This document shows positions 1-8,322 of a DNA stretch of 14,441 nucleotides, piece by piece (position 1 is the stretch's first letter; the number at the start of each line of letters is the position of its first letter). The notes below the pieces were generated by a model, which saw only the letters and a list, made by a program, of their open reading frames with translations, did no database searches and was not told the origin of the DNA. Source of the DNA: an uncultured Lachnospiraceae bacterium (GTDB lineage: Bacteria > Bacillota_A > Clostridia > Lachnospirales > Lachnospiraceae); the NCBI GenBank assembly GCA_902767195.1, contig CACXGS010000207.1, forward strand, positions 1-14,441, read 5' to 3'. Position numbers and translations under genes: made by a program.

Positions 1-92
1 GGGGATAGCCTGTGTGATCTGGCCGTATCCGGCCTTGAACAGGAAGCCCCCACTTCTTAGTGAAACGAAAGTGGTGGGAGCCGTCACAATAT
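1..92 (+). ncRNA. ssrS: 3' part of a structured RNA, possibly 6S RNA (partial)
   Basis: No open frame with a start and ribosome site covers this stretch, yet it is rich in self-complementary segments. GGCCG (21-25) can pair with CGGCC (30-34) around a 4-nt loop, and CCCCCACTT near 46-54 can pair, with one mismatch, with AAGTGGTGGG near 69-78. The arrangement of a GGAAGCCCCCAC segment, an AT-rich apical part, a GTGGTGGGAG segment and a GTCAC end resembles, from memory, the 3' half of clostridial 6S RNA, which binds the housekeeping RNA polymerase in stationary phase. The 5' half lies outside the window, so closing-stem pairing cannot be tested here. No U-tract follows the hairpin. The identification is tentative; it could be another structured RNA or a leader of the gene that follows. 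Confidence 0.45.
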
Positions 93-129
93 GATAAACT
101 GACATTTAGTGTACAAAGCGGAGAGAATT

Positions 130-1692
130 ATGAATATCACGACGATTATTATCATCCTTCTGGCTATACCTGCTTTTTATCTCACTTTGAGATATAACAT
201 GCACATGTTTCAGCTGAACGGATATAAGAATAATGAACATGTAAACTGGCTGCGGAAAAATATTCGGATGCAGTGGGTCCTTGTGGCGGCTCTGCTTCTG
301 GGGCTGCTCCGGTGTGTTGTCACATCGAAGATTCTGGATATCGTGATCATACTTTTCCTTTTACTGATCATCACTGTCTACCGGGCCATGAAGAATATGA
401 CCACTAAGAAGAAGCTGGTCTACACACCCCGTGTGAAGAGGATGATCACGACGATTCTCGTTCTTACGGCACTGCTGGTTTTCCTTGCAGTGATCCTTGG
501 GGGTGTCGCAATCCTGCCCGGCATCTGTATGGTTCTGATCGGTTGTCACATTTTTACGGACATTGTGGCAAACACCGTTAACAAGCCCATAGAACAGTCA
601 GTGAATAATTATTATATCAATGATGCTAAGAAAAAGATCCGGGAAGTGCCCCATCTGAAGATTATCGGTGTCACCGGTAGCTATGGCAAGACCAGTGTCA
701 AGTTCTATCTGAAGACTTTGCTGCAGAGCAAATACAATGTCCTGGTCACTCCTGAGAGTTATAATACACCCATGGGTGTTGTCAGGACCATCCGGGAGTC
801 CCTGACTTCCATGCATGAGATTTTTGTGTGCGAGATGGGAGCCAGACATGTGGGAGATATCAAAGAGATCTGTGACATTGTCCATCCGGATCATGGTATG
901 ATTACTTCCATCGGGCCCCAGCATCTTGAAACATTTTTTAATATGGACAATATCAAGAACACCAAGTTCGAGCTGGCGGATGCTCTGCCGGATGACGGTC
1001 TCCTTTTCCTGAACGGGGATAATGAATTCATTCAGGAGAAAGCCGGTGAATACAAGAATAAAGTATTCTACTATTCAGAGCAGTCCGGAGAAGGTTACTG
1101 TGCTTCCGATATAACCGTTTCCCGGCTGGGCACGGATTTTACGGTTACCTCCCCGGAGGGTGAGACGGAACGTTTTCAGATGAAACTGATCGGACAGCAT
1201 AATGTCATCAATGTTATGGGAGCCATTGCTGTTGCCAACCGGTTTGGGATTCCGCTGAAGGATTTAAAGATTCCGGTAAGGAAGATTCAGGCCGTAGAGC
1301 ACAGGATGCAGATCCGGGAACACGGACTGGTGACCATTATCGATGACGCCTACAATTCCAACCCCATCGGCTCAAAGGCAGCTGTGGAGACTCTGGCCAT
1401 GTTTGACGGGATCAAGATTCTGATCACACCGGGCATGGTGGAACTTGGGGATAAAGAAGAGGAATACAACTATAAGTTCGGTACCTATGCGGCAGCATGC
1501 TGTGACTATATACTTCTGGTGGGGAAGAAGCATACCGAGCCCATCCTGAAAGGGGCACTGGATTCCGGCTTCCCTCAGGATAAATGCATGGTATTTAACA
1601 AGCTGGAAGAAGCGATAGCCCAGGCTTACTCTATCAAGGGAGCCGGACATAAGTATATCCTGCTTGAAAATGATTTGCCGGATAATTACTAG
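130..1692 (+). CDS. murF: MurF-like Mur ligase with N-terminal membrane domain
   Basis: A 520-residue protein of the Mur ligase superfamily, which joins an amino acid or peptide to a UDP-MurNAc peptide using ATP. The first 150 or so residues hold about four or five hydrophobic segments (roughly 2-20, 47-66, 68-85 and 102-145), predicting membrane anchoring. The ATPase domain follows with P-loop GVTGSYGKTS (180-189), an EMGARHVG segment, a QHLETF segment and NTKFE, whose Lys fits the carbamylated lysine of the family. The C-terminal domain has IIDDAYNSNP and GMVELG, as in MurF. Classical MurF (about 450 residues) instead begins with a soluble UDP-sugar-binding domain, and its usual KGS-type C-terminal motif is replaced here by LLENDLPDNY. 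ATG at 130 is preferred to an in-frame GTG at 109 because GGAG lies at 120-123. The stop overlaps the ribosome site of ddl, supporting joint D-Ala-D-Ala metabolism. Mur ligase membership is firm; the exact acceptor substrate is inferred. Confidence 0.85.
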   Translation: MNITTIIIILLAIPAFYLTLRYNMHMFQLNGYKNNEHVNWLRKNIRMQWVLVAALLLGLLRCVVTSKILDIVIILFLLLIITVYRAMKNMTTKKKLVYTPRVKRMITTILVLTALLVFLAVILGGVAILPGICMVLIGCHIFTDIVANTVNKPIEQSVNNYYINDAKKKIREVPHLKIIGVTGSYGKTSVKFYLKTLLQSKYNVLVTPESYNTPMGVVRTIRESLTSMHEIFVCEMGARHVGDIKEICDIVHPDHGMITSIGPQHLETFFNMDNIKNTKFELADALPDDGLLFLNGDNEFIQEKAGEYKNKVFYYSEQSGEGYCASDITVSRLGTDFTVTSPEGETERFQMKLIGQHNVINVMGAIAVANRFGIPLKDLKIPVRKIQAVEHRMQIREHGLVTIIDDAYNSNPIGSKAAVETLAMFDGIKILITPGMVELGDKEEEYNYKFGTYAAACCDYILLVGKKHTEPILKGALDSGFPQDKCMVFNKLEEAIAQAYSIKGAGHKYILLENDLPDNY

Positions 1693-1705
1693 GAGGAAAT
1701 ATAAT

Positions 1706-2887
1706 ATGAAAACAAGAGTTGCTATGATTTTCGGAGGAAAAAGTGTGGAACATGAGGTGTCCGTCATCTCGGGAATCCAGGCTTTTCTGCATATGGACAC
1801 AGAAAAATACGATGTGATACCGGTCTATATGACCAAGGACAATGAAATGTACATCGGGGATAAGATCGGGGATATTGAGTCCTACAAGAACATCCCGGAA
1901 TTACTTAAGGCATCCCAGAGGGTGATCATGGTTAATGAGGGAAAGAAAGTGCAGCTGATTTCCTATCCTCTGAAGAAGTTCGGTAAGAACACGACAGTGG
2001 ATATTGATATTGCTTTCCCGGTGGTACACGGTACTAACGTGGAGGACGGCGCTTTCCAGGGATATTTAAAGACAATCGGCATTCCTTTTGTAGGTTGTGA
2101 TGTTACTTCCTCCGCCGTGGGCATGGATAAGTATATTATGAAGCTGATCCTGAAAGAGGCCAATGTACCGGTGCTGGATGCCATTCTCTTTACCCAGGGA
2201 GATTATACAGACATGGACGGCATTGTAAGTAAAGTGGAAGATACTTTCGGATATCCCGTGATTGTCAAGCCGGTGAACCTTGGATCCAGTGTTGGTATCA
2301 ATGTAGCCAGGAACCAGGTGGAGCTGATCAATGCTATTGACAGTGCCTTCCTTTATGCTACTAAGGTCATGGTGGAGCATGCCATTACCCAGCTTCGTGA
2401 GATCAACTGCTCGGTGCTGGGTGATGAGAACGAAGCGGTGGCTTCAGAGTGCGAAGAACCATTACACACCGACGAGATTTTAAGCTATGAGGACAAATAT
2501 GTGTCGAATGCCAAGGGATCAGGGTCCAAGGGTATGGCTTCCGTCTCCAGGATCATTCCGGCCAAGCTGACACCGGAGTTCAGGGAGGAAGTGAGAGAGC
2601 TGGCAGTGAAGTCCTTTAAGGCCCTGGGATGCAGCGGTGTTTCCAGAATTGATTTCATGATTGATGAGGAGACCGGAAAGCTCTACTTTAACGAGATTAA
2701 CACCATCCCCGGCTCTCTGGCTTTCTATCTCTGGGAACCGATTGGCACTGATTATACGACCCTTCTGGATAAGATGATCCAGATCGCCTTAAAGAGAGCC
2801 CGGGATGAGGCTAACCTGGTATTTACTTTTGATACCAACATTCTGAACGCTTCCAGCTTCAGCGGATCCAAGGGATCCAAATTATAA
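1706..2887 (+). CDS. ddl: D-alanine--D-alanine ligase
   Basis: A 393-residue cytoplasmic ATP-grasp enzyme that condenses two D-alanines into the dipeptide used by MurF in peptidoglycan precursor synthesis. It starts with FGGKSVEHEVS, placing the D-Ala-binding Glu at position 15, as in E. coli DdlB. LGSSVGI (Ser194/195) and the omega-loop DKY (Tyr265) complete the Ser-Tyr-Glu set. The Lys-Tyr pair in the loop predicts D-Ala rather than D-lactate specificity. The metal-binding NEINTIPG lies at 329-336. The usual HGxxGEDG reads HGTNVEDG here. It is longer than DdlB (306), partly through a C-terminal tail ending in SGSKGSKL. ATG at 1706 is chosen because a perfect AGGAGG sits at 1691-1696, overlapping the stop of the upstream Mur ligase; a longer in-frame start at 1664 has no such site. 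Co-transcription with the Mur ligase is likely. Confidence 0.95.
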   Translation: MKTRVAMIFGGKSVEHEVSVISGIQAFLHMDTEKYDVIPVYMTKDNEMYIGDKIGDIESYKNIPELLKASQRVIMVNEGKKVQLISYPLKKFGKNTTVDIDIAFPVVHGTNVEDGAFQGYLKTIGIPFVGCDVTSSAVGMDKYIMKLILKEANVPVLDAILFTQGDYTDMDGIVSKVEDTFGYPVIVKPVNLGSSVGINVARNQVELINAIDSAFLYATKVMVEHAITQLREINCSVLGDENEAVASECEEPLHTDEILSYEDKYVSNAKGSGSKGMASVSRIIPAKLTPEFREEVRELAVKSFKALGCSGVSRIDFMIDEETGKLYFNEINTIPGSLAFYLWEPIGTDYTTLLDKMIQIALKRARDEANLVFTFDTNILNASSFSGSKGSKL

Positions 2888-2914
2888 GAGTCAATAAAAG
2901 AATTACACTGTTTT

Positions 2915-2944
2915 CGTCCTCTTATGAAGGATCATAAGGGGGCG
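2915..2944 (+). promoter_or_regulatory. 13-bp RNA hairpin between ddl and plsX
   Basis: Bases 2915-2927 can pair with 2932-2944 around an AGGA loop. The core CTTATGA/TCATAAG is perfect, and the outer six pairs include two G-U pairs that work only in the + strand transcript. No U-tract follows, so it is not a standard intrinsic terminator. It begins 27 nt after the ddl stop and ends 25 nt before the plsX start, leaving the plsX ribosome site free. A role as a processing site, mRNA stabiliser or leader element is possible; no known riboswitch or FapR-type operator was recognised. Confidence 0.6.
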
Positions 2945-2969
2945 ATATCATGTTAGAAAAGGAGATATT

Positions 2970-4007
2970 ATGGAATATAAAGCAATCATTGCCGTGGACG
3001 CCATGGGTGGAGATTACGCTCCTGCCCAGATCGTGAAAGGTGCTGTGGAAGCAATCAATGAGCGGTATGATATCAAGGTTCGTCTCTTTGGAGATGAGAA
3101 AAAGGTTAAAAATGAATTGGCCAAATACCAGTATAATCCCAGTCAGATCGAAGTGACTCATACGACGCAGGTCATTACTCCGGATGAGGCTCCGGTATCT
3201 TCTGTCCGCCAGAAGAAAGATTCATCCCTGATCCGGGCCATCCAGTCTGTTAAAGACGGAGAATGTGACGCCGTGGTTTCCGGAGGAAGTTCCGGTGCTG
3301 TTCTGGTGGGCGGTCAGATTCTGGTCGGCAAGAACCGGGGCGTCAAGCGTGCACCTTTAGCACCCCTGATTCCTACAGAGAAGGGCGTGGCTCTCCTGAT
3401 CGATTGCGGAGCCAATGTGGATGCCCGTCCCGAACATCTGCTGCAGTTTGCCCAGATGGGTTCTATCTATATGGAGCATGTAGTTGGTATTAAGAAACCC
3501 AGGGTAGCCCTGGTCAATATCGGTGAGGAAGAGGAGAAAGGAAATGCCCTGGTCAAGGCTACGTTCCCCCTTCTGAAAGAGTGTGAGAACATTAATTTTG
3601 TCGGAAATATCGAGGCCAGAGATCTCTTTAAAGGGGATGTGGATGTTATCGTGACAGAAGCCTTTGTGGGAAATGTCATTCTTAAGCTGACAGAAGGCCT
3701 GGCAGCAACTCTGATCGGTCAGATCAAAGAGGGCATCATGTCCTCCACCAGAGGAAAGATAGGCGGCATGCTGGTGAAGCCTGCCCTGAAAGACACATTA
3801 AAGAAATTCGATGCTTCGGAATACGGCGGAGCTCCTCTCCTTGGACTGAAGGGTCTTGTGGTGAAGATTCATGGCAATTCCAAAGCTGGAGAAACCAAAC
3901 ATGCCATTTTCCAGTGTGTCACATTTAAGGAAGAGAATATTAATGAAAAGATTCGTGAGAATCTGACAGTTCCCAAATCCCCTCAGAAGAACAGGGAGGT
4001 CAAGTAG
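2970..4007 (+). CDS. plsX: Phosphate acyltransferase PlsX
   Basis: A 345-residue peripheral membrane enzyme that converts acyl-ACP and phosphate to acyl-phosphate, the acyl donor for PlsY in phospholipid synthesis. The start VDAMGGDYAP is the family hallmark. Further conserved stretches are VITPDEAPVSSVRQKKDSS, IVTEAFVGNVILK and EYGGAPLLGLKG. The segment often read as SAGNTGA is SGGSSGA here, a mild variation. Length is normal for the family (about 330-345). AAGGAG at 2959-2964 sits five bases before the ATG. Its stop is separated by a single base from the start of rnc, so the two are very likely translated in sequence. The acyl carrier protein gene that often lies between plsX and rnc is absent here. 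Confidence 0.95.
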   Translation: MEYKAIIAVDAMGGDYAPAQIVKGAVEAINERYDIKVRLFGDEKKVKNELAKYQYNPSQIEVTHTTQVITPDEAPVSSVRQKKDSSLIRAIQSVKDGECDAVVSGGSSGAVLVGGQILVGKNRGVKRAPLAPLIPTEKGVALLIDCGANVDARPEHLLQFAQMGSIYMEHVVGIKKPRVALVNIGEEEEKGNALVKATFPLLKECENINFVGNIEARDLFKGDVDVIVTEAFVGNVILKLTEGLAATLIGQIKEGIMSSTRGKIGGMLVKPALKDTLKKFDASEYGGAPLLGLKGLVVKIHGNSKAGETKHAIFQCVTFKEENINEKIRENLTVPKSPQKNREVK

Positions 4008-4008
4008 G

Positions 4009-4707
4009 ATGAGAGCAGCCGGACATTTGACAGATCTGCAGAAAGAGATCCAGTATACTTTTTCTGACAGAAGGCTCCTTGAAGTGGCCCTGACTCACAG
4101 CTCCTATGCCAATGAGCAAAAAGGGCGGAACAGGGCCAACAACGAGCGTATAGAATACCTGGGAGACGCGGTGCTGGAGCTGGTAGTGTCGGATTATATC
4201 TACCGCAGGTATCCCGAATACTCCGAGGGAAAAATGACCAAGCTCCGGTCCAGCCTGGTCTGTGAATATACTCTTGCGATCTGCGCCAGGGATATCAGCC
4301 TGGGTGAATATCTGAGATTGAGCAAGGGGGAGGATATCACCGGGGGAAGGGAGAGGGACTCCATCCTCGCCGATGCTTTTGAAGCCCTGATTGGCGCTAT
4401 TTATCTTGATGGCGGCATCAAGGAAGCCTCTGCCTTCATTAAGCGCCATCTGCTGAACGATGTCGAGGATAAGTCTCTTTTTTATGATGCCAAGACGATT
4501 CTTCAGGAGATGGTCCAGGCCGGAGCAGGGAGTCATTTAAGTTATCGTCTCATCGGAGAATCCGGACCGGATCACAACAAGGAGTTCTCTGTTGTTTCCG
4601 TGATAGACGGGAAGGATTACGCAAAAGGCGTGGGAAAGACAAAAAAGAGCGCCGAACAGATCGCCGCTTATCAGACGATTCTGATGCTCAGGGAACACAG
4701 GGATTAA
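4009..4707 (+). CDS. rnc: Ribonuclease III
   Basis: A 232-residue double-strand-specific endoribonuclease that processes rRNA precursors and structured mRNAs. The catalytic domain carries the signature NERIEYLGDAVLE at 45-57, and the second acidic cluster DAFEALIGAIYLD begins at 122, giving the Glu and Asp ligands for magnesium. A double-stranded RNA-binding domain covers about 161-230, starting at DAKTILQEMVQ and including GVGKTKKSAEQIAA. Length matches bacterial RNase III (about 225-235). A GGGAGG ribosome site lies within the end of plsX, and the ATG is one base after the plsX stop. The stop is 4 nt before the smc start. The rnc-smc-ftsY order is widely conserved in Firmicutes, which supports all three calls. 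Confidence 0.96.
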   Translation: MRAAGHLTDLQKEIQYTFSDRRLLEVALTHSSYANEQKGRNRANNERIEYLGDAVLELVVSDYIYRRYPEYSEGKMTKLRSSLVCEYTLAICARDISLGEYLRLSKGEDITGGRERDSILADAFEALIGAIYLDGGIKEASAFIKRHLLNDVEDKSLFYDAKTILQEMVQAGAGSHLSYRLIGESGPDHNKEFSVVSVIDGKDYAKGVGKTKKSAEQIAAYQTILMLREHRD

Positions 4708-4711
4708 TCAT

Positions 4712-7700
4712 ATGGTCTTAAAATACATCGAAATAAATGGATTTAAATCCTTTGCCAACAAAATAAGATTTGAATTTCCCAACGGTATTACGGGAATCGT
4801 CGGCCCCAACGGCAGCGGAAAGAGCAACATCGGGGATGCTGTGAGATGGGTTCTGGGAGAACAGAGCGCCAAACAGCTTCGTGGAGCCCGCATGGAGGAT
4901 GTTATTTTTTCCGGTACCGAGACGAGAAAACCAATGGGGTATGCTTATGTATCGATCACTTTCGATAATAGCGGCCATACCATTCCCATCGACTTTGAGG
5001 AAGTGGTGGTCGCCAGACGGGTATACCGTTCCGGTGAGAGCGAGTATCTGCTGAACGGTTCGGTCTGCCGCAGGAAGGATATTGTCAGCCTCTTTTATGA
5101 CACCGGAATCGGCAAAGAAGGCTATTCGATCATTGGACAGGGACAGGTTGAGAAGATCTTAAGCGGTAAGATTGAGGACAGCCGGGAGCTCTTCGACGAG
5201 GCGGCAGGCATTGCCAAATATAAGAAGAACCGGGCTGTGGCTCAGAAGTCCCTGGACCAGGAAAGACAGAACCTTGAGAGAGTGACAGATATTCTCAACG
5301 AACTGGAACAAAGGGTCGGACCTCTGGAGAGGCAGGCCAAAAAAGCCAGAGAATACCTGAAACTGAGAGACCGGGAAAAGAATCTGGATATCCATCTCTT
5401 CCTGTATGATCATGACCGGATACAGGCAGATCTTCAGGAACATGAGAAAAATGCAGCCATCGTCACGGAAGATTTAAGGAAAACCAGAGATCATTACGAA
5501 GAGATCAAAGGGAAGAATAACGAGCTTTCCGATCAGATCGACCAGCTGGACCAGACCATTGAGAAAGCGGAAGAAGGCCGGGAAGCATTAAGATCCGGGA
5601 AAGAAGAGAAAGAGGGACAGATCCTGGTCCTGGATAATCAGCGAGATACCAATGAACAGATGGCTTCTCACTATCTGGAGATTGCTGACCAGTCCGAAAA
5701 GGAGAGGGATGAGAAAAAAGAGATCCTCTCCAAACAGGAAGCCCAGATTCGCTCAGAGAAAGAGACTCTCGCAGAAATTACAGAGAGTCTTAAAGAGATT
5801 GAGACAGAACTTCTGGAAAAGGTGGAGATTCGAAATAACAAGGAAGCCCGTGTTCTTGTCCGCAGCCAGGAGATGATGGATCTGATCAGTGAGCATACGG
5901 ACATGAAAGAGCAGATGTCCCGCTTCAAGACTCTCGAAGAACAGGTCCGGATCCGTAATGCGGAATACAACAGCCGCTTCCTGTCTGCCAGAAGTGAGAA
6001 AAAGAAAAATGAACAGGATGTTGCTGATCTGAAAGATCAGATTACAGCGGCCCAGGAGTCAGCCGACCTTGCCGGGAAGGAAAAAGAACGGATTGCCGCT
6101 CTGGAAGAGGCCAAATATCTCGAGCGCAAACAGTGTGAAGAGACGGTCAGAGACCTCAATCAGGAATTTCTCCGCCAGAGATCCAGGCATGAAGCTCTTT
6201 CCTCCATGTCAGAACGATATGAAGGATATAACAGAGCCAGCCGCTACATCATGGAGCAGAAGGCTTCCAACCCCGAAATTATCGGCGTAGTGGCGGATAT
6301 CATCACTCTGGACAAAGAATATGAGACTGCCATAGAGATTGCTCTGGGCAGTGCTCTCCAGAATATTGTCACAGAAAACAACCGAATCGCCCGGAAGATG
6401 ATTGAAGAGCTGAAGAGCAATCGTCTGGGCAGAGCCACCTTCCTTCCCCTGACGGATATCCGCCGAAGGAATATTTCATTTTCCCCTTCTATCCTGGAGG
6501 ATGAGGGTGTGATCGGTGTGGCCTCCAGCCTGGTGAAGGTCGAGGACCGCTATCGGGCTTTGATGGAATCCCTTCTTGGAAGGACGATCGTTGTGGATAC
6601 CGTGGAGAATGCCCTGATGATCGCCCGGAAGAATAATTTTAATCTGCGTCTGGTGACACTGGACGGAGAGCTGCTCAATCCCGGCGGATCCATCACCGGC
6701 GGCGCCTACAAAAAGAACAGCAACCTGCTGGGAAGACGCCGGGAGGTGGAGGAAAGTAAAAATATAATGAACCGCAGCCTGGAGGAATACAGGAAAAAGA
6801 GCCAGGATCTGGAACAAATCAAGACAGACCACCGGGCCCTGAAGGCAAGCCTGGAAGAGGCAGGAACGATCCTTGATCAAAAAGAACTGGATCTCCATGA
6901 CCTGAAGAACCGGCTTCCCCTTTTAACAGAGCAGGGGCAGGAACTTGACAGGGAACTTTCCTCCCTTCAGAAAGAGAGAGATATCCTGGAAGAACAGCTG
7001 AAAGAAATCAGCGTCCAGATCGAGGAACTCTCCAGGACCCAGGAGGACAGCGAGGCCATCCACGAGGAGAAGAACATCAGTATCCGTGATCTCAATGAAG
7101 AACTTGACCAGATCAACAAGGAGATCGAAGAACTGGAAAATGTAAAACAGGAAAAGACCATGGCCCTGTCTGCATGTGAACAGCAGATCAGTTTCCTGAC
7201 TTCCGACTGTGAAAGACTTCGCCAGGACATTTTACGGTGTGAAAATAATATTACCGAAAACAAAAAAGAAGCAGATACACTGAAAGAAGCCAACCAGGAG
7301 ATTGCCGGGGAGATCGAAAGACTGACCGCCAAAGCCCGCCAGCTGGAGGACAGGCTTGCTGCCATTCAGGATGATCTTCGACAGAAGAAACAGACCCGGG
7401 CAGACTACGGGAAGAAACAGAGACTCCTGATCAGTGACATGGAAGATGAAAATGAGCGTCTGCTGAACCTGGAAAAGGAAGCAACCAGACTTACCGCCAG
7501 AAAAGAGAAACTGGAGCGGGATCTGGAAACCGGGATTGACTACATGTGGGAACAGTACGAGGAGACTTACAATCACCTCCTCTCCCTCAAAGAATACGAG
7601 ATCCGCCCTTCCGAAGTCAGCGGTTACCGGAAAGAGAAAAAAGAAGTTGGGCGTTCCATCAAAGATCTTGGAAATGTCAATGTCAATGCCATAGAGGAAT

Positions 7701-8275
7701 ATAAGGAAGCAGGAGAGCGATATGATTTCCTGAAGAAGCAGGTCAGTGATATAGAGGAGGCGGAAGCCCAGCTGGTGACCATGATCAACAACCTGAACCG
7801 GTCCATGAAGGCTCAGTTCAATGAACAGTTCGCCAATATCCGGACCATGTTCACCAAAGTCTTCCGGGACCTTTTTGAAGGAGGAACTGCTGACCTGGAG
7901 CTGATGGATGAGCAGGACGTCCTGGAGTGCGGAATCCGGATCATCGCTCAGCCACCGGGGAAGAAACTTCAGAATATTCTTCTTCTTTCCGGAGGAGAGC
8001 GGGCACTGACTGCCATCGCCCTTCTCTTTGCCATCCAGAATCTGAAACCGTCGCCATTCTGTCTTTTGGATGAGATTGAGGCGGCTTTAGATGATGCCAA
8101 CATCTTAAGGTTTTCCAGATACCTGAAGGAGCTGGCCAAAGATACCCAGTTCATTGTAATCACTCACCGGAAGGGGACCATGAATGCCATGGATTCCCTC
8201 TATGGTATCACCATGCAGGAGAAGGGGATATCTACCCTGATCTCGGTGGATCTTATTGATAAAGATTTGAAATAA
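4712..8275 (+). CDS. smc: Chromosome segregation protein SMC
   Basis: A 1187-residue ATPase that dimerises and, with ScpA and ScpB, loads on and compacts the chromosome; B. subtilis Smc is 1186 residues. The N-terminal head has the Walker A GPNGSGKSN at 31-39. Long Glu/Lys/Gln-rich coiled-coil arms cover about 165-515 and 670-1020. The hinge lies between, about 519-665, with NPEIIGVVADII at its start and the glycine-rich GGSITGGAYKK near its end. The C-terminal head has the ABC signature LSGGERALTA beginning at 1092 and Walker B LLDEIEAALDD with Asp1120 and Glu1121. The start fits MVLKYIEINGFKSF, the usual N-terminus, with a moderate AGGGA at 4699-4703 inside the end of rnc. The reading frame is uninterrupted. 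scpA and scpB are not in this window. Confidence 0.97.
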   Translation: MVLKYIEINGFKSFANKIRFEFPNGITGIVGPNGSGKSNIGDAVRWVLGEQSAKQLRGARMEDVIFSGTETRKPMGYAYVSITFDNSGHTIPIDFEEVVVARRVYRSGESEYLLNGSVCRRKDIVSLFYDTGIGKEGYSIIGQGQVEKILSGKIEDSRELFDEAAGIAKYKKNRAVAQKSLDQERQNLERVTDILNELEQRVGPLERQAKKAREYLKLRDREKNLDIHLFLYDHDRIQADLQEHEKNAAIVTEDLRKTRDHYEEIKGKNNELSDQIDQLDQTIEKAEEGREALRSGKEEKEGQILVLDNQRDTNEQMASHYLEIADQSEKERDEKKEILSKQEAQIRSEKETLAEITESLKEIETELLEKVEIRNNKEARVLVRSQEMMDLISEHTDMKEQMSRFKTLEEQVRIRNAEYNSRFLSARSEKKKNEQDVADLKDQITAAQESADLAGKEKERIAALEEAKYLERKQCEETVRDLNQEFLRQRSRHEALSSMSERYEGYNRASRYIMEQKASNPEIIGVVADIITLDKEYETAIEIALGSALQNIVTENNRIARKMIEELKSNRLGRATFLPLTDIRRRNISFSPSILEDEGVIGVASSLVKVEDRYRALMESLLGRTIVVDTVENALMIARKNNFNLRLVTLDGELLNPGGSITGGAYKKNSNLLGRRREVEESKNIMNRSLEEYRKKSQDLEQIKTDHRALKASLEEAGTILDQKELDLHDLKNRLPLLTEQGQELDRELSSLQKERDILEEQLKEISVQIEELSRTQEDSEAIHEEKNISIRDLNEELDQINKEIEELENVKQEKTMALSACEQQISFLTSDCERLRQDILRCENNITENKKEADTLKEANQEIAGEIERLTAKARQLEDRLAAIQDDLRQKKQTRADYGKKQRLLISDMEDENERLLNLEKEATRLTARKEKLERDLETGIDYMWEQYEETYNHLLSLKEYEIRPSEVSGYRKEKKEVGRSIKDLGNVNVNAIEEYKEAGERYDFLKKQVSDIEEAEAQLVTMINNLNRSMKAQFNEQFANIRTMFTKVFRDLFEGGTADLELMDEQDVLECGIRIIAQPPGKKLQNILLLSGGERALTAIALLFAIQNLKPSPFCLLDEIEAALDDANILRFSRYLKELAKDTQFIVITHRKGTMNAMDSLYGITMQEKGISTLISVDLIDKDLK

Positions 8276-8322
8276 TGTGACAAACCTGTAATTGTCGTAC
8301 AGATAGCATGAAAGGATGACAT

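Noticed and set aside
90..95. TATGAT as a -10 element for the Mur ligase gene
   Set aside because: No acceptable -35 hexamer lies at the right distance, so a promoter here cannot be supported.
3277..3302. PlsX SGGSSGA in place of SAGNTGA
   Set aside because: All other hallmark segments are intact and the replaced residues are mild; likely ordinary family variation.
8060..8090. Unusual SMC Walker B sequence LLDEIEAALDD and LSGGER signature
   Set aside because: Both keep the essential residues and, as far as I recall, such variants are common among clostridial SMC proteins.
5159..8163. Several antisense open frames of 60-140 codons across smc, and similar ones opposite other genes
   Set aside because: They lie inside well-conserved genes, lack ribosome sites and recognisable domains, and have compositions expected from the reverse complement of coiled-coil or enzyme codons.
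8280..8307. Short inverted repeats (GACAA/TTGTC, CTGTA/TACAG) between smc and ftsY
   Set aside because: Five-base stems that overlap one another, with no U-tract; expected by chance.
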